Positions 44,894 through 54,149 of a DNA stretch of 64,000 bases are shown one piece after another. The stretch covers positions 4,963,501 through 5,027,500 of the forward strand of contig NZ_CP076543.1 in NCBI RefSeq assembly GCF_030440515.1. The letters run 5' to 3'. The notes beneath the pieces were generated by a model. It ran no database searches. It was given only the letters and a program-made list of their open reading frames with translations, and had not been told where the DNA came from. Within the stretch, counting starts at the first letter, position 1. The number at the start of each line of letters is the position of its first letter. Both the position numbers and the translations under genes were made by a program. The stretch comes from Streptomyces xanthophaeus (lineage in GTDB: Bacteria; Actinomycetota; Actinomycetes; Streptomycetales; Streptomycetaceae).

Positions 44894-46192
44894 TCAGCGA
44901 ACCTCGATGAAGTCCGCCGCGGAGCGCCCCGGCCGGTCCGCCGGGGCCGCCGCCGGGTGTCCCACCGCCACCGTTCCCATCGGGTCCCAGTCCTGCGGCA
45001 GCTCCAGCACCTCCCGCACCACGTCCCGGCAGAACATCGTCGAAGACACCCACGCCGACCCCAGCCGCTCCCCGGCCAGCGCGACCAGCAGGTTCTGCAC
45101 GCCCGCGCCCATCGCGACCACGAACATCTCCCGCTCCGCCGTGTCCCGCCGGGCGTGCCCGTAGTGGTGCGCGCCGTCCGTCACCAGACACGGCACCACC
45201 AGGTACGGGGCGGCCCGCAGCACGTCCCCGCGCCGCACCCGCTTCGCCACGGACTCCTCGGACTTGCCGTCCGCCCGCAGGTCCGCGACCCACGCGTCCC
45301 GCATCGCGTCCAGCAGCCGCACCCGTGAGGCCTCGGACTCCAGCAGGACGAACCGCCACGGCGTCGTGTGGTGGGGGGCCGGGGCCGTCACGGCCGCCGC
45401 CACCGCCCGCCGCACCGCGCCCGGGTCCACCGGCTCCGCGGTGAAGGCCCGTACCGTACGGCGCTGCGTCACGGCTTCCCGTACCGCTTCCGAGGTGCCC
45501 AGCCGGAACATGTCGTCGGCGGGGGAGCGCACCAGGTCCCGGGCCGAGGAGCCCTCGCCCAGGACGTGGGCCAGCCCGCGCACGACCGCCACCGGCAGCC
45601 CGGCCGCCTTGCCCTTGACCAGGTCACCGGCGGCGGCCAGCTCGTCGGCGGTCGCCACCACCGTCGAGCTCAGCGGATTGCCGTGCGCGTCCGTGCCGCC
45701 GCGCAGGTCGTCCAGGACCCGCACACCGGCCGAGCCGATCGCCACGTCCGTCAGTCCGGTGCGCCACGGCCGCCCGAAGGTGTCCGTCACGACCACGCCC
45801 ACGTCCACGGACAGGGTGTCGCGCACCCCGGCGCGGATCGCGGCGGCCGAGCCGTCCGGGTCCTCGGGCAGCAGCAGTACGGTGCCGGGGGCGGTGTTGG
45901 AGGCGTCCACACCGGCCGCGGCCATCACCAGGCCCTGCCGGTTCTCGACGATCCGCAGCGGACCCCGGCGCGCGACGACCCGTACGGTCTCGGCGTCGAT
46001 CGCGGCCTCGCGCGAGTCGGCCTCCACGATCCGGCCCTCGGCCTTGGAGACGATCTTCGAAGTGACCAGCAGGACGTCTCCGTCGCGCAGGTCGGGAGCG
46101 GCGGTCGTGATCAGCTTCGCCAGGTCGTCGCCCGGCCTGACCTCCGGGATCCCGTCGAGCGCCCGCACCTCGTACGCGGGCACCCGCGTCAC
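44894..46192 (-). CDS. fbiB: Coenzyme F420:L-glutamate ligase with nitroreductase domain (FbiB)
   Basis: A 432-residue bifunctional F420 biosynthesis protein. The N-terminal domain (about 1-245) is the CofE-type gamma-glutamyl ligase: [46 protein letters not shown]. The C-terminal domain (about 250-432) is the FMN-binding nitroreductase-like half found only in actinobacterial Fbi[54 protein letters not shown]. It adds poly-glutamate to F420-0 and in mycobacteria reduces dehydro-F420. Its GTG start overlaps the fbiA stop by four bases, so the two are co-translated. Confidence 0.95.
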   Translation of the reverse strand: MTRVPAYEVRALDGIPEVRPGDDLAKLITTAAPDLRDGDVLLVTSKIVSKAEGRIVEADSREAAIDAETVRVVARRGPLRIVENRQGLVMAAAGVDASNTAPGTVLLLPEDPDGSAAAIRAGVRDTLSVDVGVVVTDTFGRPWRTGLTDVAIGSAGVRVLDDLRGGTDAHGNPLSSTVVATADELAAAGDLVKGKAAGLPVAVVRGLAHVLGEGSSARDLVRSPADDMFRLGTSEAVREAVTQRRTVRAFTAEPVDPGAVRRAVAAAVTAPAPHHTTPWRFVLLESEASRVRLLDAMRDAWVADLRADGKSEESVAKRVRRGDVLRAAPYLVVPCLVTDGAHHYGHARRDTAEREMFVVAMGAGVQNLLVALAGERLGSAWVSSTMFCRDVVREVLELPQDWDPMGTVAVGHPAAAPADRPGRSAADFIEVR

Positions 46193-47148
46193 CGGGAGGC
46201 CTCCGCCAGCTCCAGTGCGGCGCGGGCCATCTCGGCCGTGGCCTCCACGTCGGTCATCATCAGCGGCACCGCGCGGCAGGTGATCCCGGCGGCCTCGACC
46301 TCCGCGACGGCGTCCGCGTCCGAGGTGTCCACGAGCCAGCCGTCCAGCAGCCCGGTCCCGTAGTGCAGGGCGACCGCGGCGGCGGTGGACTCGACACCCA
46401 CCGCGGCGAGCACCTTGTCGGCCATCCCGCGCACGGGCGCGCCCCCGACGATGGGGGAGAGGCCCACGACGGGCGCCCCGGCGGAGGCCACGGCGTCCCG
46501 GATGCCGGGGACGGCGAGGATCGTGCCGACCGAGACCACGGGGTTGGACGGCGGGAAGATGATCACGTCGGCGGCGGCGATGGCCTCCAGCACACCGGGG
46601 GCGGGCTTGGCCTGCTCGGCTCCGACGGGTACGACCGCCTCCGCGTCCACCGAGGCGCGCAGCCGGACCCAGTACTCCTGGAAGTGGATGACGCGGCGTT
46701 CCCCGGTGCCGGCCTCGGTGATCGCGACGTGGGTCTCGACCCGGTCGTCGGACATGGGCAGGAGCCGTACGCCGGGCTGCCAGCGGTCGCAGAGGGCCTC
46801 GGTGACGGCGCTCAGCGGGTAGCCCGCGCCGAGCATCTGCGTACGCACGATGTGAGTGGCGAAGTCGCGGTCGCCGAGGCCGAACCAGGTGGGTCCGACC
46901 CCGTACGCCGCGAGTTCCTCCTTGACGGTGAAGGACTCGTCGGAGCGGCCCCAGCCCTGGTCCTCGTTGATGCCACCGCCGAGGGTGTACATCACCGTGT
47001 CCAGGTCGGGGCAGACCTTGAGCCCGAAGAGGTGAATGTCGTCACCGGTGTTGCCGATGACCGTGATGTCCGCGTCGGGCACCGCCGACTTGAGTCCGGA
47101 CAGGAACCGGGCGCCGCCTATACCGCCGGCCAGAACAACAATGCGCAT
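46189..47148 (-). CDS. fbiA: 2-phospho-L-lactate/phosphoenolpyruvyl transferase (FbiA)
   Basis: A 319-residue CofD/FbiA enzyme that joins the phospho-lactate-type moiety from its guanosine-diphosphate carrier to Fo, giving (dehydro-)F420-0. N-terminal [19 protein letters not shown], the [25 protein letters not shown] block (GNTGDD core) and [14 protein letters not shown] are the family signatures. It is immediately upstream of fbiB with a GTGA overlap and follows cysteine dioxygenase on the same strand after 78 bases. The pair supplies F420 to oxidoreductases across the cell. Confidence 0.96.
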   Translation of the reverse strand: MRIVVLAGGIGGARFLSGLKSAVPDADITVIGNTGDDIHLFGLKVCPDLDTVMYTLGGGINEDQGWGRSDESFTVKEELAAYGVGPTWFGLGDRDFATHIVRTQMLGAGYPLSAVTEALCDRWQPGVRLLPMSDDRVETHVAITEAGTGERRVIHFQEYWVRLRASVDAEAVVPVGAEQAKPAPGVLEAIAAADVIIFPPSNPVVSVGTILAVPGIRDAVASAGAPVVGLSPIVGGAPVRGMADKVLAAVGVESTAAAVALHYGTGLLDGWLVDTSDADAVAEVEAAGITCRAVPLMMTDVEATAEMARAALELAEASR

Positions 47149-47226
47149 GCAGACAGTCTGTCAGCCGAAGGCTGTCGGCGAGGGGTGGTGGTCGGGCGAC
47201 GGGTGGGACTGTCAGGCCGATCGACG

Positions 47227-47775
47227 TCAGGCCGGTACGGACGCGGTTTCGGCCGGGGAGCAGCTGTGCATCGGCATCTCGGTCAGGCCGGGGAAGTAGA
47301 CGTGCAGGCTGACCGCGCCGTCGAGGGTGTCGTTGACGACCTCGTGGGCGTAGCCGGGGGCGAAGACGCGCTGGGTGCCGGGGCGGTGGGTGGTGCGGCC
47401 GCGGGGGGTGTGCTCGGTGAGCTCGCCCTCCAGGACGGTCATGACGCCGGAGGAGGCGCCGTGGTCGTGGAGGCCGCTGCCCTGGCCGGGGACCCAGCTG
47501 AGCAGCCAGACCTCGTAACCGGGGCCGGTGCGCAGCCGGTGGTACCAGCGGGTGGTGGCGTCGTACTCGACGAGGTGCTCCCAGGAGGCGCGGTCCTCGG
47601 CGATGGAGCGGGCGAGCCCGGCGAACTCGGCGACGGTGGCCGGGTGTTCACGGGCGGGCTGGAGGAGGTGCTGGACGGCGAGGATGTCGCCGGCGATCTG
47701 GAGGTCGCTCTCGACCGTCGCGGGAGCGACGGGAGCGGCGGAAGCGGTGGGGGTGGCGCTGTTCGTGCTGTTCAT
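47227..47775 (-). CDS. Cysteine dioxygenase
   Basis: A 182-residue cupin iron enzyme that oxidises L-cysteine to cysteine sulfinate. The three-His iron site is visible: H103 and H105 in GSGLHDHGASSGVM and H144 in APGYAHEVVN; VLEGELTEHTPRG is the cupin beta-core. Length and order match bacterial type I cysteine dioxygenases. The ATG at 47775 has no Shine-Dalgarno, only GGTACCCCCCACG upstream. A 28-codon open frame rich in cysteine ends 88 bases before it on the same strand, so its translation may control this gene. Confidence 0.9.
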   Translation of the reverse strand: MNSTNSATPTASAAPVAPATVESDLQIAGDILAVQHLLQPAREHPATVAEFAGLARSIAEDRASWEHLVEYDATTRWYHRLRTGPGYEVWLLSWVPGQGSGLHDHGASSGVMTVLEGELTEHTPRGRTTHRPGTQRVFAPGYAHEVVNDTLDGAVSLHVYFPGLTEMPMHSCSPAETASVPA

Positions 47776-47831
47776 CGTGGGGGGTACCTCGACGGATGTC
47801 AGTCGTGCTGGCGGTTGCTGCGGGGACGGGC

Positions 47832-47857
47832 CGGAGCTCTGAGGAGCCGGGGCTCCG
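47832..47857 (-). promoter_or_regulatory. Mutually exclusive hairpins between Cys leader and cysteine dioxygenase
   Basis: Read on the minus strand, CGGAGC (47857-47852) can pair either with the adjacent GGCTCC (47848-47843) or with GCTCCG (47837-47832). The two pairings exclude each other. The block begins 7 bases after the leader stop codon, within the footprint of a ribosome stalled on the Cys codons, the geometry expected for attenuation. No folding calculation was made. Confidence 0.4.
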
Positions 47858-47863
47858 CGGGCA

Positions 47864-47950
47864 TCAACAGCTGCAACAGCAACAGCGAACCTGGGCAGCG
47901 CACAGGAACCCACGAATGGGGGTCCGGGTGGTGGCTGCGGGCGCTGACAT
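47864..47950 (-). CDS. Cysteine-rich leader peptide upstream of cysteine dioxygenase
   Basis: A 28-codon frame starting at ATG 47950 and stopping at TGA 47866-47864. The product begins MSAPAATTRTPIRGFLCAAQ and ends VRCCCCSC: four consecutive cysteine codons plus two more cysteines in the last six residues, after an isolated Cys17. Six of 28 residues are cysteine, which is extreme for this proteome. It has no Shine-Dalgarno, but a perfect TTGACA (-35) at 47987-47982 starts 37 bases before the ATG, which would place the transcription start at or near the ATG, a leaderless message; the -10 is poor. It is probably a cis-acting sensor of cysteinyl-tRNA rather than a functional protein. It is too short to be found by routine gene calling. 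Confidence 0.6.
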   Translation of the reverse strand: MSAPAATTRTPIRGFLCAAQVRCCCCSC

Positions 47951-48404
47951 GCAAACAAGGAGAACGGCTCGGGGGCCTGACTGTCAACCCAATGTCCGGT
48001 TTGGGGTAAAAGTTTCACCTCATCCGGTTACCGTGCCCGGAGAAAGGTTTGTGCACTGTGCGGCAGGGGATGTGGCGCTGTGTCGGCGCTCAAACCCGAT
48101 CCCGACTTCCGTGACCTGAATGTGATCTGCGCCGCTTCTCCGGCCGGACCGCAACCCTGCCCGGAGGTGGCACGTGGAATACGGGTAAAGGCGGCATCCT
48201 GTGGCGCCGGTGGCATGTGTCACGATTTTTGGCGATATGAACACTTTCTGCATAGGCTTGGTTCCGCAGAGTGAATAAGGGGCCCAATAGCAGATCTCGG
48301 CTTGACTGCCCCGGAGCCACGCACTTGTAATTTCACTCGTGTCGTTACGTAGCAATCAGTGACGACATCGTCACGGGGACGCACAGACAGAGCGAGGGGC
48401 GCAC
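47951..48404. other. Divergent control region between cysteine dioxygenase leader and whiB
   Basis: About 450 bases, including a relatively A/T-rich stretch near 48190-48360. It holds the -35 element of the cysteine leader at its left end and the whiB promoter at 48302-48331. GTGTCACG at about 48205 contains GTGTC, the complement of the GACAC core recognised by WhiA/WhiB, but a 5-mer match is weak evidence. No further gene is seen. Confidence 0.4.
48302..48331 (+). promoter_or_regulatory. whiB promoter
   Basis: TTGACT (48302-48307) and TGTAAT (48326-48331) are spaced 18 bases, close to the vegetative (HrdB) consensus, and lie about 75 bases before the whiB ATG. The leader in between contains GTCGTTACGTAGC and GTGACGACATCGTCAC, the latter an inverted repeat. 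Confidence 0.65.
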
Positions 48405-48668
48405 ATGACCGAGCTGTTTCAGGAACTGCTGGTCGAGGAGGCGGACGAAGAGCTCGGGTGGCAGGAGCGCGCTCTGTGCGCCCAGACCGACCCCGAGTCC
48501 TTCTTTCCCGAGAAGGGCGGCTCCACCCGCGAGGCCAAGAAGGTCTGCCTCGCCTGCGAAGTCCGCTCCGAATGCCTTGAGTACGCCCTCGCCAACGACG
48601 AGCGATTCGGCATCTGGGGCGGTCTGTCCGAGCGGGAACGCCGCCGCCTGAAAAAGGCAGCGGTCTGA
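48405..48668 (+). CDS. whiB: Sporulation regulator WhiB
   Basis: An 87-residue iron-sulfur transcription factor. The four cluster cysteines are C25, C48, C51 and C57 (ALCAQTD, VCLACEVRSEC), followed by the GIWGG turn and the basic SERERRRLKKAAV DNA-contact tail. The N-terminus and the block ESFFPEKGGSTREAKKVC are those of WhiB itself rather than other Wbl proteins, and the neighbourhood (fbiA/fbiB on one side, manB/manA on the other) is that of M. tuberculosis whiB2. WhiB acts with WhiA to start septation in aerial hyphae. The start follows GAGCGAGGGGCGCAC. Confidence 0.95.
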   Translation: MTELFQELLVEEADEELGWQERALCAQTDPESFFPEKGGSTREAKKVCLACEVRSECLEYALANDERFGIWGGLSERERRRLKKAAV

Positions 48669-48721
48669 AACGGCCGACGCACCACCGGTCAGGCACCTAC
48701 CGCACATCGCACGACATATCG

Positions 48722-48769
48722 AACGCACCGCAGCACGCACCACGGAACGCACCGCAGCACGCACCACGG
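48722..48769 (+). repeat. Perfect 24-bp tandem duplication downstream of whiB
   Basis: Two exact adjacent copies of a 24-base unit beginning AACGCACCGCAGCACGC occupy 48722-48745 and 48746-48769, followed by a degenerate third start (GACACACCACAG). The surrounding 48669-48978 gap otherwise holds only the whiB terminator. Confidence 0.85.
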
Positions 48770-48849
48770 GACACACCACAGAGCGCACTTCGACCCATGA
48801 CGGACAGCGCGCCGGCCGGGACGACGAGCGCGACACACAGCACGGCACA

Positions 48850-48888
48850 CGGTCCGCCTCCTGCACCTTCCCCGCAGGAGGCGGACCG
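48850..48888 (+). terminator. whiB terminator
   Basis: CGGTCCGCCTCCTGC (48850-48864) and GCAGGAGGCGGACCG (48874-48888) are a perfect 15-bp inverted repeat around a 9-base loop, about 180 bases after the whiB stop and before the glycosyltransferase gene. Confidence 0.88.
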
Positions 48889-48978
48889 CTGTCTTGGCAG
48901 CCGTTAGGGTGGGGCGCTGTCCAGCAGCCTCCGAGGGCACACCACCCCCGGACCCCCGGCCGGAGGGCCCGTACCGCG

Positions 48979-51900
48979 ATGTCCCTGCACAGCCAGTCGA
49001 CGGCCTCCTACCAGGCCCCAGCCACACCCGAGTTCCCCCGGCACGTCGTCACCGCGGTCCTCGTCGCCCATGACGGCGCCCGCTGGCTGCCCCGGACACT
49101 CGCCGGCCTCCTCGGCCAGGAACGCCCCGCGCAGAACCACGTCGCCGCCGACACCGGCAGCGCCGACGACTCCGCGCGCCTGCTCACCGAAGCCCTCGGC
49201 GACGACCACGTCCTGCACCTCGCCCGCCGCACCGGCTTCGGCACCGCGGTCGACGAAGCCGCACGCTCCGCGGGCACCCTGACCCCCGAGGACCTCCCGT
49301 ACCTCAAGCGCCCCAGCGGCTGGGACCCCGTCAGCCGCACCTGGCGCGACGACACGTACGACCTGCCCGACCTCCCCCACGGCGAACCCGTCCAGTGGCT
49401 CTGGCTCCTGCACGACGACAGCGCCCCCGAACCCGACGCCCTCACCGAACTGCTCCGCGTCGCCGAGGAAAACCCCGACGCCGCCGTCATCGGCCCCAAA
49501 CTGCGCGGCTGGTACGACAAGAAGCAGCTCCTCGAAGCCGGCGTCACCATCGCCCGCAGCGGCCGCCGCTGGACCGGCCTCGACCGCCGGGAACAGGACC
49601 AGGGCCAGCACGACCAGGTCCGCCCGGTCCTGTCCGTCTCCACCGCCGGCATGCTGGTCCGCCGCGACGTCTACGACGAGCTCGGCGGCTTCGACCGGCG
49701 CCTGCCCCTGATGCGCGACGACGTCGACCTGTGCTGGCGCGCCCAGAGCGCCGGCCACAGCGTCCTCGTCGCCCCCGACGCCGTCCTGCGGCACGCCGAG
49801 GCCGCCGCCCGCGAACGCCGCACCGTCGACTGCGCCGGACGCACCACGGCCGGCCCGCACCGCGTCGACAAGGCCGGCGCCGTCTACACGATCCTCGCCA
49901 ACAGCTCCGGCCGCGCCCTGCCGTACGTCCTGCTGCGCGTCCTGCTCGGCACCGTGCTGCGCACCCTCGCCTACCTCATCGGCAAGGCCCCCGGCCAGGC
50001 CGTCGACGAACTCACCGGCCTGCTCGCCACCCTCCTGCGCCCCGGCCGGCTCCTCGCCGCCCGCAGGGCCCGCCGCCGCCCCGCCGTCCCCGCCGCCGAA
50101 CTGCGCCCGCTGTTCCCCCCGCCGGGAGCCTCCCTGCGGGCCAACGCGGAACAGCTCGCCGGCTACTTCGGCAGCGACCGCGACACCGCCGCCGCCCCCG
50201 CGGGCCGGCACGGCGGAGGCAGCGTCCTCGACGCCCCCGGCGAAGACGGCGACTACCTGGTGGAGACCGAGCGCTTCGCCCGCCTCAAGCGGCTCGCACG
50301 CAACCCCGCGCCCCTCCTCCTCGCCGTCCTGGCCGTCGTCTCCCTCGCCGCCTGCCGCGCCCTGATCGGCGGTGGCTCCCTCATGGGCGGCGCCCTGCTG
50401 CCCGCCCCCGGCAGCGGCTCCGAACTCTGGGCCGCCTACACCGACGGCTGGCACGCCGTCGGCACCGGCTCCACCGCCTCCGCGCCGCCCTACCTGGCCG
50501 TCCTCGGCACCCTCGCCACCCTCCTGTTCGGCTCCACCCAGGCCGCCCTGACCCTGCTGCTCGTCGGATCCGTCCCGCTCGCCGGCCTCACCGCCTACTT
50601 CGCCTCCCGGCCGCTCGTCGAATCCCGGCTGCTGCGCGCCTGGGCGGCCACCGCCTACGCCTTCCTCCCGGCCGTGACCGGAGCCCTCGCCGGCGGCCGC
50701 CTCGGCACCGCCGTCCTCGCCGTCGTGCTCCCCCTCCTCGCCCGCTCCGCCGTCGCCGCCTTCGACCTCGCCGACGGCGCGGAAGCCACCGACCGGCGGG
50801 GCGGCCGGCGCGCGGTGTGGACGTACACGCTGCTGCTCACCCTCACCACCGCCTTCACCCCCGTCGTATGGCCGCTGGCCGCCGTCCTCGGCATCGGTGC
50901 GCTGGTCCTGCGGCGCGCGCACTGGAAGGCGTACGGCCTGCGGCTGCTCGCCACCCTCGCCGTCCCGCTCGCCGTGCTCGCCCCCTGGTCGCTGGGCCTG
51001 CTCACCCACCCCGGCCGCCTCCTGCACGAGGCCGGACTGCCCTACGGAGCCGGCTCCGCCGACGCCCTCGGCCTGCTCGCCATCAGCCCCGGCGGCCCCG
51101 GCACCGGCGCCGGACCGGTCCTCGCCGGCATCGTCCTCGCCGCCCTGGCCGCCCTGCTGCGCACCGACCGCGCCTTCGCCGTCCGCACCGCCTGGGCCGC
51201 CGCCCTGGCCGGACTGCTCCTGGCCGTCGTCCTCAACCGCACCGCCTGGGCCGGACCCGCCACCCTCGTCTACGGCCTCGCCCTGCTCACGGCCGCCGCG
51301 CTCGGCGCCGACGGAGCCAAGGAACGCGTGGCCGCCCGCAGCTTCGGCTGGCGCCAGCCGCTGGCCGCCCTCATCGCCCTGGCCGCCGCCGCAGGCCCGC
51401 TGGTCGCCGCCGCCACCTGGATGCTCGCCGGCGCCGACGGCCCGCTGCAGCGCCGCGACCCCGTACAGGTCCCGGCCTTCGTCGCGGACGCGGGCGGCGA
51501 CGACAACCAGACCCGCACCCTGATCCTCGACCTGGACCCGCCCGCCACCGTCTCCTACAGCCTCGTCCGGGGCTCCGGCGGCCGCATCGGCGACGCGGAG
51601 GTCGCCGCCCGCACCGGTGGCGACGCCCGCCTCGACAAGGTCGTCTCCAACCTCGTCGCCGGCTCCGGCGCCGACCAGTCCAGCCAGCTCAGCGCCTTCG
51701 CCATCCGCTTCGTGATGTTCCGCCCCGGCGGCCCCGAGGAGATCCGCCGCGTCCTCGACGCCACCCCGGGCCTCAGCCGCCGCCACCAGCAGGACGGCAC
51801 CGCCCTGTGGGGTGTCGAACCCTGGCTGCCTCGCGCGGTCATCGTCTCCGGCAAGCAGGGCGAGGCCCCGATCCCGGTCGCCGCCGGACCCGTCGAGGCC

Positions 51901-52623
51901 CACAGCAAGATCCCCGCCGGTGACGCGGGCCGCGTCCTGCGCATCGCCGACCGGGCCGACGAAGGCTGGCAGGCCACCCTCGACGGCAAGCCACTCAAGC
52001 CCAAGACCCTCGACGGCTGGGCGCAGGGCTTCGAACTGCCCGCCGGCGGCGGCCGCCTCGACCTCGTCCACGAGGACTCCCTGCTGCAGACCGCCTGGTA
52101 CTGGGCCCAGGGCCTCCTCGCCCTGGTCCTGCTGGTGATGGCCCTGCCCGGCCGCCGCGCGGAACTCGACGACGACATGCCGGACGAGGAGACCGCGCTC
52201 CCGGACCGGCCCGGCCCGGGCGAGGCCGGCGAGGGCCGCCGCGCCCGCCGGCTGCGCGCCGAGGCCGAACCGGCCCCCGTACCGGTGGAGACCGCGGCGG
52301 TCGCCGACCCGTACGCGCAGATCCCGGCACAGCCGGTGTACGGCGACGACAGCTACGCGTACCAGGCCTACGGCGACCAGGGCGGCTACGCGTACGAGCC
52401 GCAGCAGCAGGCCCCGTACGACCAGTACCCGCAGTACGGCCAGCAGGCCGGCCACGGCGGGCAGGGCGGCCAGGGCGGGCAGAACGGCCAGGCCTACGAG
52501 GACCCCTACCCGCAGCAGCCCCAGCACCAGCCGGTCCAGGACCCGGACCAGCAGCAGTACACCTACCCGTACGAGCCCTACCCGCCGTACGACCAGCGCC
52601 CGGACGGGAGCCACCAGCAGTGA
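48979..52623 (+). CDS. Large membrane-bound family 2 glycosyltransferase
   Basis: A 1,214-residue protein. The N-terminal GT2 domain (about 20-330) has VTAVLVAHDGARWLPRTLAGL, the metal motif WLLHDDSAPEPDALTELL, STAGMLVRRDVYDELGGFD and the acceptor motif MRDDVDLCWRAQSAGH. About 11-13 transmembrane helices fill residues 435-820, then a periplasmic-type domain (about 820-1030) and a final helix near 1045-1060. The C-terminus (about 1115-1214) is a disordered Gln/Tyr/Gly/Pro tail. The layout suggests polyprenol-linked sugar transfer at the membrane for a wall polymer. It overlaps the DUF5719 gene by GTGA. GAGGGCCCGTACCGCG precedes the ATG. Confidence 0.88.
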   Translation: MSLHSQSTASYQAPATPEFPRHVVTAVLVAHDGARWLPRTLAGLLGQERPAQNHVAADTGSADDSARLLTEALGDDHVLHLARRTGFGTAVDEAARSAGTLTPEDLPYLKRPSGWDPVSRTWRDDTYDLPDLPHGEPVQWLWLLHDDSAPEPDALTELLRVAEENPDAAVIGPKLRGWYDKKQLLEAGVTIARSGRRWTGLDRREQDQGQHDQVRPVLSVSTAGMLVRRDVYDELGGFDRRLPLMRDDVDLCWRAQSAGHSVLVAPDAVLRHAEAAARERRTVDCAGRTTAGPHRVDKAGAVYTILANSSGRALPYVLLRVLLGTVLRTLAYLIGKAPGQAVDELTGLLATLLRPGRLLAARRARRRPAVPAAELRPLFPPPGASLRANAEQLAGYFGSDRDTAAAPAGRHGGGSVLDAPGEDGDYLVETERFARLKRLARNPAPLLLAVLAVVSLAACRALIGGGSLMGGALLPAPGSGSELWAAYTDGWHAVGTGSTASAPPYLAVLGTLATLLFGSTQAALTLLLVGSVPLAGLTAYFASRPLVESRLLRAWAATAYAFLPAVTGALAGGRLGTAVLAVVLPLLARSAVAAFDLADGAEATDRRGGRRAVWTYTLLLTLTTAFTPVVWPLAAVLGIGALVLRRAHWKAYGLRLLATLAVPLAVLAPWSLGLLTHPGRLLHEAGLPYGAGSADALGLLAISPGGPGTGAGPVLAGIVLAALAALLRTDRAFAVRTAWAAALAGLLLAVVLNRTAWAGPATLVYGLALLTAAALGADGAKERVAARSFGWRQPLAALIALAAAAGPLVAAATWMLAGADGPLQRRDPVQVPAFVADAGGDDNQTRTLILDLDPPATVSYSLVRGSGGRIGDAEVAARTGGDARLDKVVSNLVAGSGADQSSQLSAFAIRFVMFRPGGPEEIRRVLDATPGLSRRHQQDGTALWGVEPWLPRAVIVSGKQGEAPIPVAAGPVEAHSKIPAGDAGRVLRIADRADEGWQATLDGKPLKPKTLDGWAQGFELPAGGGRLDLVHEDSLLQTAWYWAQGLLALVLLVMALPGRRAELDDDMPDEETALPDRPGPGEAGEGRRARRLRAEAEPAPVPVETAAVADPYAQIPAQPVYGDDSYAYQAYGDQGGYAYEPQQQAPYDQYPQYGQQAGHGGQGGQGGQNGQAYEDPYPQQPQHQPVQDPDQQQYTYPYEPYPPYDQRPDGSHQQ

Positions 52624-54104
52624 AGCAGCGCGCACCCCTGACGCTGGCGGCGGTGACCGCGGCCCTGGCCGCCCTCACCGGCGTCGCCGCCCTCACCGCA
52701 CCCGCCGCCGACGGGAAGGCGGCCGACGGCAAGGCGGCGGCCGCCGCCCGGATGCCGGTGGAGCGGTCCCTGCTGGTGTGCCCGGGGCCCAGCTCCTCGG
52801 ACATCGCCGAGACCACGTACACGGCCTTCACCCCCGGCGGGCCCGCCGGCGAGGGCAAGGGCTCGGCCCGGTTGCTCGGCGCGACCAAGGACGCCAAGCC
52901 GGTGCTGGAACCCAAGGAGCCGGGCAAGCCCCTCGGGGCCACCGCCAGCGGAGCCGACGCACCCGCCCTCACCGGCAGCGCCGACGGGATCCTCGCCCCC
53001 GGCTGGACCGCGCAGCTGACCACCAAGGTCTCGGTCGGCCGGACCCGCGGCGTGCTCGGCGTCGGCTGCACCGCACCCGGCACCGACTTCTGGTTCCCCG
53101 CGGTGAGCACGGCCAAGGGACGCGAGGACTACGTCCACCTCACCAACCCCGACGACGCCGCGGCCATCGTCGACATCAAGCTCTTCGGCCCGGACGGTCC
53201 GGCCAAGCCCGACGCCGGCACCAGCGAGAGCATCCGGGTCGACCCCAAGTCCACCAAGACCGTCCTGCTGTCCACCCTGGTCCCGGGCGCCCAGCTCGCG
53301 GACGCCACCGCCCACGTGACCACCCGCGCGGGCCGGGTGGGCGCATCGGTGCAGGTCGGCGAGGAGACGGTGGGCGCCGACTGGCTGCCGGCCTCCGCCG
53401 ACCCGGCGGGCTCGCTCGTCCTGCCGGGCATCCCGGCGGACGCCGCCTCCGTACGGCTGGTCGTCTTCGTACCGGGCGAGGAGGACGCGGACCTGAAGGT
53501 GCGCCTGGCCGCACCCGGCGGCTCGATCAGCCCGGCGGGCAACGAGCAGCTGCACGTCAAGGCCGGTATGACGGCGGCCGTCGACCTCAAGGACCTGACC
53601 CGCGGCGAGGCCGGCTCGCTCCTGCTGACCCCCTCCGACCCCAAGAAGTCCGCCCCGGTCGTCGCGGCGGTACGGGTGGTCCGCGGCAGCGGCGCCAAGC
53701 AGGAGATCGGCTTCATCCCTGCCACCGGGCCGGTCGGGGCACGGGCGACCGTGGCCGACAACCGGCCGGAGGAGAACACCACCCTGCTGGCCCTGACCGC
53801 TCCGGCAGCCGACGCGAAGGTCAAGGTCACCGCCTCGCCGGGCACCGGCGGCGGCGAGGCGGCCTCCCAGGAGGTCACCGTCAAGGCGGGCACCACACAG
53901 ACGCTCTCCCTGGCCCCCGCGGGCGGCAAGGGCTCCTACGCCCTCACCGTCGAGACCCTCTCGGGCGGCCCGGTCCACGCGGCCCGCACCCTGTCCCTCC
54001 CGCACGAGGGCATCGCGATGTTCACCGTCCAGGGCTTCTCCGACGACCACTCCACCGTCTCGGTCCCCAAGGCCGCCCAGGACCTCTCCGTCCTGACCCG
54101 ATGA
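52620..54104 (+). CDS. DUF5719 secreted protein
   Basis: A 494-residue exported protein of unknown function. The signal peptide covers about residues 1-38, followed by an Ala/Gly/Lys spacer. The body is all-beta with repeated motifs such as VHLTNPDDAAAIVDIKLFGPDG, SESIRVDPKSTKTVLLSTL and QLHVKAGMTAAVDLKDL, and two cysteines (LLVCPGP, GVGCTAPG) that may pair. This is the DUF5719 family, which I know only as the partner of the preceding membrane glycosyltransferase in actinobacteria. The GTG start overlaps the stop of that gene, so the two proteins are made together and probably act together outside the membrane. Confidence 0.82.
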   Translation: MKQRAPLTLAAVTAALAALTGVAALTAPAADGKAADGKAAAAARMPVERSLLVCPGPSSSDIAETTYTAFTPGGPAGEGKGSARLLGATKDAKPVLEPKEPGKPLGATASGADAPALTGSADGILAPGWTAQLTTKVSVGRTRGVLGVGCTAPGTDFWFPAVSTAKGREDYVHLTNPDDAAAIVDIKLFGPDGPAKPDAGTSESIRVDPKSTKTVLLSTLVPGAQLADATAHVTTRAGRVGASVQVGEETVGADWLPASADPAGSLVLPGIPADAASVRLVVFVPGEEDADLKVRLAAPGGSISPAGNEQLHVKAGMTAAVDLKDLTRGEAGSLLLTPSDPKKSAPVVAAVRVVRGSGAKQEIGFIPATGPVGARATVADNRPEENTTLLALTAPAADAKVKVTASPGTGGGEAASQEVTVKAGTTQTLSLAPAGGKGSYALTVETLSGGPVHAARTLSLPHEGIAMFTVQGFSDDHSTVSVPKAAQDLSVLTR

Positions 54105-54149
54105 CGACCGGATGACGGGGCACCCCCGGTACGCGCCGGCAGGACGGAC

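Noticed and set aside
47799..47987. 62-codon minus-strand frame overlapping the cysteine leader
   Set aside because: It is in another frame with no start context and no cysteine run; the shorter Cys-rich frame fits the context better.
48904..52635. 1,243-codon minus-strand open frame opposite the large glycosyltransferase
   Set aside because: Low-complexity Gly/Ala/Glu/Val composition typical of the complement of a GC-rich gene; the plus strand has real domains and transmembrane helices.
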